This document shows positions 56,151 to 64,000 of a stretch of 64,000 nucleotides of DNA, in pieces. How positions within the stretch are numbered: the first letter of the stretch is position 1; the number at the start of each line of letters is the position of its first letter. The notes beneath the pieces were generated by a model. The model saw only the letters and a list, made by a program, of their open reading frames with translations, had not been told where the DNA came from and searched no databases. Origin of the DNA: Coccinella septempunctata. Taxonomy: Eukaryota; Arthropoda; Insecta; Coleoptera; Coccinellidae. The DNA lies in assembly GCF_907165205.1 (NCBI RefSeq), contig NC_058197.1, positions 14,996,266-15,060,265 of the forward strand. The letters are read 5' to 3'. Made by a program: the position numbers and the translations under genes.

Positions 56151-57209
56151 GCCTTTTTCAGCTCGTTTTCTGATCTAGGTCGACAACAATCCACATGGCT
56201 TCGTTAGGTCCAAAATTCTCTCACCACAAGAAGAAGAACCATTAAAAAACATAGAGGTGTTGAATAGTATGAACTAGATAACCGATTGTAATCTCTGATC
56301 CGGGTCATATGAAGAAATGAGATCCAATGATCCCTATTGCTCAAAACACGGGAATTCTGCTCATTAACAAAACCTCAGAGGTAAAACGAGAAAAGATGAA
56401 ATTTCACCATTAAATACCATGGATAATCCATTTTCTAGCTTCACTTTACCACCTGGACAATCGGTGACGACAGATTCGAAAGGCTTCAGTAAAAAGCTTA
56501 TAGGAAGAACCTCTTGAAAGTAACGATGGGGAAAATGCCCAATTTATCTCGAACTGGATTGAGGGTTGGCGACAAAACATCCCAATCTCACCCCTCTCCG
56601 ATCGGCCGTTTAACGTCCATCTTATCAACTTAATCCGCTGATGAATTTTCAATGTTTGTTCGATAACGACCGCATAAAGCGACCTTAGAACAATCGACTA
56701 TTGTAACATCGATGCGCACTAATAGGGGTCCCTTGTCTTTACGATCCACTAATGGTTTTTTATGCCATCGTGCGCAGACCCGAACAGCACTAAAAACCCA
56801 TCCTTGGGGTTATATTTAGTTATATTTAACGGGGAATAGGCGCCGATTTTTATTGGTCGGAATTTGTACCCGCGTACCGGCTGATTGCCTCGTAAAGATC
56901 GTTATCTGCCAATTATTGATCAATAAAATCAGATTATTATAGATGGCGCTCATAACGTTTTACGGTCCTTTTGTTTTTATATTCGATCGTAAATACGGGA
57001 TACCAACAAGGGAGTTTTCTGGGATTTTATACGACTGTTGGCACCGGTCGACTTGATAAAATCTGAGGTGTCCCGGTTTAGATGTCGGTTTTAATGTCCG
57101 AGGAGATATTGTCGCTTTATAACCGAGGCGATTGACGTGGTTGCGTGATATGAGTTGCAGCCTTAAGATCACACGTTTTTTTTTTCTACAAATTGGTCAG
57201 GATCCCGAC
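56151..57209. other. Unique stretch, nothing recognised
   Basis: AT-rich then moderately CG-rich (56560-57180). Minus-strand frames 56446-56652 and 56960-57172 show no domain. Confidence 0.3.
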
Positions 57210-58450
57210 GAATGAAACAATATGGCATGAAGGATTAATATATAAGATGAGATGTGCTGGATAATCGATCAAAATATGCAAGTTGATCAGGAATTATCTC
57301 AAAAATAGAAGATTTTACGTGAAAGTGGGAGGAGAATGCTCCTCAACAAGAGATATAGAGGCTGGAGTAGACCAAGGATCAGTACTTGGGCCACTTCTGT
57401 ACAACATATACATCCACGATATTTCGAAAAATCCAAGAACCATGCTAACGTTATATGCTGACGACACAGGCATAGCAACTCTACACCGCAACCCAGAAGT
57501 AATAGAACGGGTTCTACAAGAGACGATTGACGAAACAAATGATTGGTGCATAAAGTGGAAAATCAAGCTCAATGGACAAGTGAGCCAAGCAATATTATCA
57601 CAGAAGAGAAGACTGCGACCCACAACGAATCTAGAAGTTGACGGCGAAGAAATCGACTAGAAAAATGAAGCCAAATATTTAGGAATAACGCTTGACAAAG
57701 GACTTACTTGGAAAAGTCATATCAAACAAGCAATCGACAAAACGAAAGCAGCGATGAATAGACTCTATCCTCTGATAGGAAGAAAAAGCCACATGTCGAA
57801 AGAGACAAAATTGAAGATAATCAAAGCCGTTGCTAGGCCTCAACTGACTTATGGATCAGTTGCCTGGGGTTTCGCGGCAAAGAGCCATATCAAAAGAATT
57901 CAGGCCACTCAAAACAAGCTGCTACGATGTGCAATAGATGCACCTTGGTTTGTCAGGAATAGACAGATTTATAAGGACCTGAAGTGGGAAACCATAACGG
58001 AATTCATGAACAGAAAAGCAGAGAAATTATTCGAAACAGCGAAAAACCATCCGAATCAAGAACTCAGGAGACTAGTGGACTACGACCCAGAGGAAGACAA
58101 AAGGAGAATGCGAATTTACGAAGGAGACCAAGAGATCAATTAAAAAGAGATTAAAATAACAACAGAAACTTATTGAAAAAATTCAATAAAGTGTTAATCC
58201 AATAGAGGATAAACACATAAATCCCAGCACGATAGTGCCCGAGAAGAAAACCGACCAAGAGATGAACGGTTTATAGGCAAATGCCCGGAACCCGAATTCA
58301 AGAAGCAGTTGAGGGTTTTTAGTGGGTCTCGAGCTCAGGAGAGTGAGAAACCCCACACTGTTCCCCCTCAGGAGATGAGGGTGGTTCGTCTGTCTTGCAG
58401 ATTTTCCCCCTGCTACACCAAAAAAAAAAAGAAAAAAAGAATGAAACAAT
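57210..58450 (+). mobile_element. Jockey-like LINE, subfamily B, copy 2, with 12-bp target duplication
   Basis: gaatgaaacaat occurs at 57210-57221 and 58439-58450, the second after an A-rich tail with two G interruptions. The element body (57222-58438) is the longest of the four Jockey copies, reaching upstream to WHEGLIYKMR in the RT domain. The 3' tail is nearly identical to copy 1 at 46580-46710. Confidence 0.92.
57223..58143 (+). pseudogene. Jockey-like reverse transcriptase, subfamily B, two stops
   Basis: The frame starts WHEGLIYKMRCAG, hits a TAA, then runs SIKICKLIRNYLKNRRFYV, GVDQGSVLGPLLYNIYI, and the catalytic box MLTLYADDTGIATL. It continues WCIKWKIKLNGQVSQAIL to EVDGEEID, where TAG replaces the Trp codon seen in the sister copy. 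It carries on with NEAKYLGITLDKGLTWKSHI, RPQLTYGSVAWGFAAKSHI and ELRRLVDYDPEEDKRRM to a TAA at 58141. The two stops and the missing 5' half make it inactive. The SQGSVLGPLL-type motif and YADD place it in the Jockey group. Confidence 0.85.
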
Positions 58451-59689
58451 TCCAGAGGAAAGTTCTGAGTAGAAGTTATAGATACATCATTTGCTCTCAA
58501 TTTCACTGTGAATTAGACAATTTATCACATAAGGTTTTTGTGTAAGTGCTGATTTCAGGCTTCAGTGACTTTGGGTGAACTATAACATATAGAGAAAATG
58601 ATCAGGTACAATTTTGAAGAGCTCCAAAATATCTATAAAAAAAACACAGCTTCAAGCTAATTTCTTGTGTTTCATACGTTGCCGATCTGCTTGAATCTCA
58701 GTGTCTACCTCTAAAGTAGTGATCCCTGATGCGATTCAAAACCAAAATCAAACAAACCAGAGCTTCTGGCACCTCCACACTCGAAAACTCCACCATGTTT
58801 ATTTTTATTGGATAAGTTTGATAAGATTGTAATTGTTATCTTCAACTATACAAGTCGAGTAATAATTTGCGACACGAGAGATATCAGGTACTGCATATTC
58901 ATAACGTGTTTATCAAACTTTTATTATCACAAAGTTGCGCTCATGCTTCTGTTGCGTCTTGATGGATCCTTCCGACTTCAGGTTGTTTTGATGTTAACTA
59001 TGATAGACGGTTAATTTTGTGTCCTCTGTCTCGTGAAATTTCCGCGAAAACTGCATGCAAACCGATCGAGATACTGACAGAGGCTCCAGATCATCTCAAC
59101 AAATACCGGGTGGATTTGAAGGGGGTGATCCTTGTCAAAAACGTGTGTGAACGACACCTGAAGAGCAGTTTTTGATTTTTTTTTTATCAGAAACCAGACT
59201 ACTGACAGGAATAAAATTGAGCGGACAATCTATGATGACCGATATCCAAGAAACTTCGCACGCACGTCCGTTGGAGATCCTACCTAACGATCATGATGAC
59301 TTAATGACCACCTACGAGAAATTAAATGCCCTTTTTCTGGGCTCCACAATAACCCGAACAATGCACAAGGCCGGAAACGAATCTCGGGTTGTGTCGTCGA
59401 ATCCGCCAACCGACTATAAAAAAAATGACATGTCGTCTTGCTTCAAATCTTTCCGACGTAATTGAGGTAGAGGCAATCGTTGAGGCGGAACCGATAAAAA
59501 TGTCGTATCTGGTGTGATTGCGTGCGATTTCACGGGCTCCTCGTCCTTTTGTGCTTGACCGGAAGAGGCTGTTGGAGTACATCGAACGATTTTTATATTT
59601 CATTCCCGCGAAGAACAGTGATCCAAAGCGAAAACGATGAAGGTAGTGATGACCACGAGAGTGCCGTCTCGAGACTTCATATTTCATTG
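58451..59689. other. Unique stretch, nothing recognised
   Basis: Overlapping short frames at 59172-59762 on both strands have no domain. A poly-T run (59176-59187) is present. The stretch ends where satellite sequence begins. Confidence 0.3.
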
Positions 59690-62600
59690 ATGAGACGATA
59701 TCTCCTGTTTTCCGCTCTATAATCAGCATCGGCAAGGTCTTCACCCTAGCACAAAAACTCAATTTTTTGAGGTTAGACCCCCCTAAAATGACCTATTTGC
59801 TTCTCTGTCTGAAAATCAGGATGTTCCATTACTATCCTAGGATATGGAGTGCGTAGATTTTATTCTGAAGATTCTGGAAAACCAAACAGTCGATGCTTCA
59901 ATAGAGAATTACACCCCAGAGAGCTCTTCGAAGTCAACTGGAAAATGAAAAGTGGAAAAACAAAAAAAAGTATTTTCTCCTATACTGAGCCAGATATTTG
60001 AAATTTTGGTATGGATATATAGGTTTTCGAACACGCCGAATCTATTGCAAGCAATTTCGAAAGCCTATCTCCCTTCGTTCAGATTTTCATCTGTGAAATG
60101 GCATTTTTTCAAAAATTGCAATTTTCAATCTGCGATATCTCCTGTTATATTCGTCTGATTCAATTGGGATTTCCGGTTTTATAATCAGCATCGACAAGGC
60201 TTCCACCAACGCACAAAAACTCGATTTCGAAAATCTCGATTTTTCGGGTCAAAAATGAGCAAGGGGTTGGACTCCCCTAAAATGACCTATTTTCTACTCT
60301 GTCTGAAAATCAGGATGTTCTATTACTGTCTTAGGATATGGAGTGAATAGAATTTGTTTTGAAGATTTCAGAAAACCAAACAGTTGATGATTCGATAGAG
60401 AATTGCACTCCAGAGAGCTCTTCGAAGTCAACTCGAAAATGAAAAGTGGAAAAACAAAAAAACTTATTCTTTCATAAACTGGGCCAGATATTTGAAATTT
60501 TGGTATGGAAATATAGGTTTTCGAACACGCCGAATCTATTGCGAGCAATTTCGGAAGCCTATCTCCCTTCGTTTAGATTTTCATCTGTGAAATGGCATTT
60601 TTTCAAAAATTGCAATTTTCAATCTGCGATATCTCCTGTTATATTCGTCTGATCCAATTGGGATTTCCAGTTTTATAATCAGCATTGCCAAGGCTCCTAT
60701 CCAAGCACAAAAACTCGATTTCGAAAATCTCGATTTTTTGGGTCAAAAATGAGCAAGGGGTGAGACCCCCCAAAAATGACATATTTGCTATACTGCCTGG
60801 AAATGAGGGTAATCTATTGCTGTCCTAGGATATGGACTGCATGAAACTAATTTTGAAGATTCTATAAAACCAAACAGTTGATGATTCGATAGAGAATTGC
60901 ACGCCAGAGAGCCCTCCAAAGTGAACTCGAAAATGAAAAATGGAAAATCAATAAAGTTCATTTGCTCCTAAACGGTGTCAGATATTTGAAAGTTTGGTAT
61001 GGAAATATAGGTTTTCGAACACGCCGAATCTATTGCAAGCAATTTCGAAAGCCTATCTCCCTTCGTTTAGATTTTCATCTGTGAAATGGCATTTTTTCAA
61101 AAATTTCAATTTTCAATCTGCGATATCTCCTGTTATATTCGTCTGATCCAATTGGGATTTCCATTTTTATAATGAGCATTGCCAAGGCTCCTATCCAAGC
61201 ACAAAAACTCGATTTCGAAAATCTCGATTTTTTGGGTCAAAAATGAGCAAGTGGTAAGACCCCCCAAAAATGACATATTTGCTATACTGCCTGGAAATGA
61301 GGGTAATCTATTGCTGTCCTAGGATATGGACTGCATAAAACTAATTTTCAAGATTCTATAAAACCAAACAGTTGATGATTCGATAGAGAATTGCACGCCA
61401 GAGAGCCCTTCAAAGTGAACTCGAAAATGAAAAATGGAAAATCAATAAAGTTCATTTGCTCCTAAACGGTGTCAGATATTTGAAAGTTTGGTATGGAAAT
61501 ATAGGTTTTCGAACACGCCGAATCTATTGCAAGCAATTTCGGAAGCCTATCTCCCTTCGTTTAGATTTCCATCTGTGAAATGGCATTTTTTCAAAAATTG
61601 CAATTTTCAATCTGCGATATCTCCTGTTATATTCGTCTGATCCAAATGGAATTTCCGGTTTTATAATCAGCATTGCCAAGGCTCCTATCCAAGCACAAAA
61701 ACTCGATTTCGAAAATCTCGATTTTTTGGGTCAAAAATGAGCAAGGGGTAAGACCCCCCAAAAATGATATATTTGCTATACTGCCTGAAAACGAGGGTAA
61801 TCTATTGCTGTCCTAGGATATGGACTGCATAAAACTAATTTTGAAGATTCCATAAAACCAAACAGTTGATGATTCGATAGAGAATTGCACGCCAGAGAGC
61901 CTTTCAAAGTGAACTCGAAAATGAAAAATGGAAAATCAATAAAGTTCATTTGCTCCTAAACGGTGTCAAATATTTGAAAGTTTGGTATGGAAATATAGGT
62001 TTTCGAACACGCCGAATCTATTGCAAGCAATTTCGGAAGCCTATCTCCCTTCGTTTAGATTTTCATCTGTGAAATGGCATTTTTTCAAAAATTGCAATTT
62101 TCAATCTGCGATATCTCCTGTTATATTCGTCTGATCCAATTGGGATTTCCGGTTTTATAATCAGCATTGCCAAGGCTCCTATCCAAGCACAAAAACTCGA
62201 TTTCGAAAATCTCGATTTTTTGGGTCAAAAATGAGCAAGGGGTAAGACCCCCCAAAAATGACATATTTGCTATACTGCCTGGAAATGAGGGTAATCTATT
62301 GCTGTCCTAGGATATGGACTGCATAAAACTAATTTTGAAGATTCTATAAAACCAAACAGTTGATGATTTGATAGAGAATTGCACGCCAGAGAGCCCTCCA
62401 AAGTGAACTCGAAAATGAAAAATGGAAAATCAATAAAGTTCATTTGCTCCTAAACGGTGTCAGATATTTGAAAGTTTGGTATGGAAATATAGGTTTTCGA
62501 ACACGCCGAATCTATTGCAAGCAATTTCGGAAGCCTATCTCCCTTCGTTCAGATTTTCATCTGTGAAATGGCATTTTTTCAAAAATTGCAATTTTCAATC

Positions 62601-64000
62601 TGCGATATCTCCTGTTATATTCGTCTGATCCAATTGGGATTTCCGGTTTTATAATCAGCATTGCCAAGGCTCCTATCCAAGCACAAAAACTCGATTTCGA
62701 AAATCTCGATTTTTAGGGTCAAAAATGAGCAAGGGGTAAGACCCCCCCAAAAATGACATATTTGCTATACTGCCTGGAAATGAGGGTAATCTTTTGCTGT
62801 CCTAGGATATGGACTGCATGAAACCAATTTTGAAGATTCTATAAAACCAAACAGTTGATGATTCGATAGAGAATTGCACGCCAGAGAGCCCTCCAAAGTG
62901 AACTCGAAAATGAAAAATGGAAAATCAATAAAGTTCATTTGCTCCTAAACGGTGTCAGATATTTGAAAGTTTGGTATGGAAATATAGGTTTTCGAACACG
63001 CCGAATCTATTGCAAGCAATTTCGGAAGCCTATCTCCCTTCGTTTAGATTTTCATCTGTGAAATGGCATTTTTTCAAAAATTGCACTTTTCAATCTGCGA
63101 TATCTCCTGTTATATTCGTCTGATCCAATTGGGATTTCCGGTTTTATAATCAGCATTGCCAAGGCTCCTATCCAAGCACAGAAACTCGATTTCGAAAATC
63201 TCGATTTTTTGGGTCAAAAATGAGCAAGGGGTAAGACCCCCCAAAAATGACATATTTGCTATACTGCCTGGAAATGAGGGTAATCTATTGCTGTCCTAGG
63301 ATATGGACTGCATAAAACTAATTTTGAAGATTCTATATAACCAAACAGTTGATGATTCCATAGAGAATTGCACTCCAGAGAGCCCTCCAAAGTGAACTCG
63401 AAAATGAAAAATGGAAAATCAATAAAGTTCATTTGCTCCTAAACGGTGTCAGATATTTGAAAGTTTGGTATGGAAATATAGGTTTTCGAACACGCCAAAT
63501 CTATTGCAAGCAATTTCGAAAGCCTATCTCCCTTCGTTTAGATTTTCATCTGTGAAATGGCATTTTTTCAAAAATTGCAATTTTAAATCTGCGATATCTC
63601 CTATTATATTCGTCTGATCCAATTGGGATTTCCGGTTTTATAATCAGCATTGCCAAGGCTCCTATCCAAGCACAAAAACTCGATTTCGAAAATCTCGATT
63701 TTTTGGGTCAAAAATGAGCAAGGGGTAAGACCCCCCAAAAATGACATATTTGCTATACTGCCTGGAAATGAGGGTAATCTATTGCTGTCCTAGGATATGG
63801 ACTGCATAAAACTAATTTTGAAGATTCTATAAAACCAAACAGTTGATGATTCGATAGAGAATTGCACTCCAGAGAGCCCTCCTAAGTGAACTCGAAAATG
63901 AAAAATGGAAAATCAATAAAGTTCATTTGCTCCTAAACGGTGTCAGATATTTGAAAGTTTGGTATGGAAATATAGGTTTTCGAACACGCCAAATCTATTG
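59690..64000 (+). repeat. 494-bp satellite array 2 (subtype A then subtype B), continues beyond window
   Basis: After a degenerate edge unit (59690-60222), the landmark gatttcgaaaatctcgattt recurs at 60223, 60717, 61211, 61705, 62199, 62693, 63188 and 63682. Spacing is 494 bp throughout except one 495 caused by an extra C. Units before 60717 are subtype A, as in array 1. From 60717 on they are subtype B ('taagaccccccaaaaatgac', 'ctatactgcctggaaatgag', 'aatcaataaagttcatttgc'). Orientation is the same as array 1. The right edge lies outside the window. Confidence 0.97.

Noticed and set aside
59690..64000. CRISPR-like regular repetition
   Set aside because: The 494-bp unit is repeated in full with no spacer diversity, and the DNA is eukaryotic. 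It is a satellite.

Overview
This window looks like insect nuclear DNA, possibly from a beetle, but the exact taxon cannot be read from it. The signs are AT-rich unique sequence, many eukaryotic transposable-element relics (mariner, Tc1, several non-LTR retrotransposon clades, MITE-like inverted-repeat elements), short TTAGG runs and a 494-bp satellite. Nothing looks bacterial or plasmid-borne. No host gene could be recognised with confidence, and the longest open frames are nearly all transposon-derived. The window is best read as intergenic or intronic DNA that has been a repeated landing site for mobile elements.

Layout. 1-11 kb holds the first copy of a TIR-element family ('family A': ends resembling cagggtgagtctttgactcg, copies near 0.7, 4.9, 17.9, 21.2 and 37.3 kb), a 3'-truncated Tc1 transposase (3.3-4.2 kb), and a minus-strand RNase H-bearing LINE (6.2-8.4 kb) split by a nested R2-like endonuclease retrotransposon. 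12.4-18.5 kb has an irritans-like mariner, a fold-back element interrupted by a LINE with a C2H2-like tail, a small MITE and another LINE tail. 20.2-23.7 kb is a run of inverted-repeat elements: a 0.7-kb TIR element, a family-A copy carrying a tRNA-like hairpin flanked by an 11-bp direct repeat, and a 1.45-kb fold-back with arms of about 530 bp. 25.4-27.5 kb is the first 494-bp satellite array. 29.3-31.2 kb is a cluster of LINE tails.

33-49 kb contains more C2H2-tail LINE copies, a second mariner nested inside a TIR element, a third mariner fused to a LINE tail, R4-like fragments, a 1.15-kb TIR element, and three Jockey-like LINE insertions with visible target-site duplications. 51-56 kb has decayed LINE tails, an unidentified 141-aa frame and a 136-141-bp tandem repeat with TTAGG runs. 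57.2-58.45 kb is the fourth Jockey-like copy, also with a target-site duplication. From 59.7 kb to the window end is a second, larger satellite array that switches monomer subtype.

The elements interact mainly by nesting (LINE in fold-back, R2-like in LINE, mariner in TIR element, tRNA-like unit in MITE), which gives a relative chronology. Between the repeats lie CpG-rich unique blocks (for example near 2.5, 19.5, 24.0, 40.5, 43.1 and 49.9 kb) that stand out from the AT-rich surroundings. They could be conserved regulatory DNA, but this cannot be shown here. One minus-strand candidate first coding exon (27593-27701, hydrophobic signal-peptide-like start, strong donor) is the only hint of a host gene.
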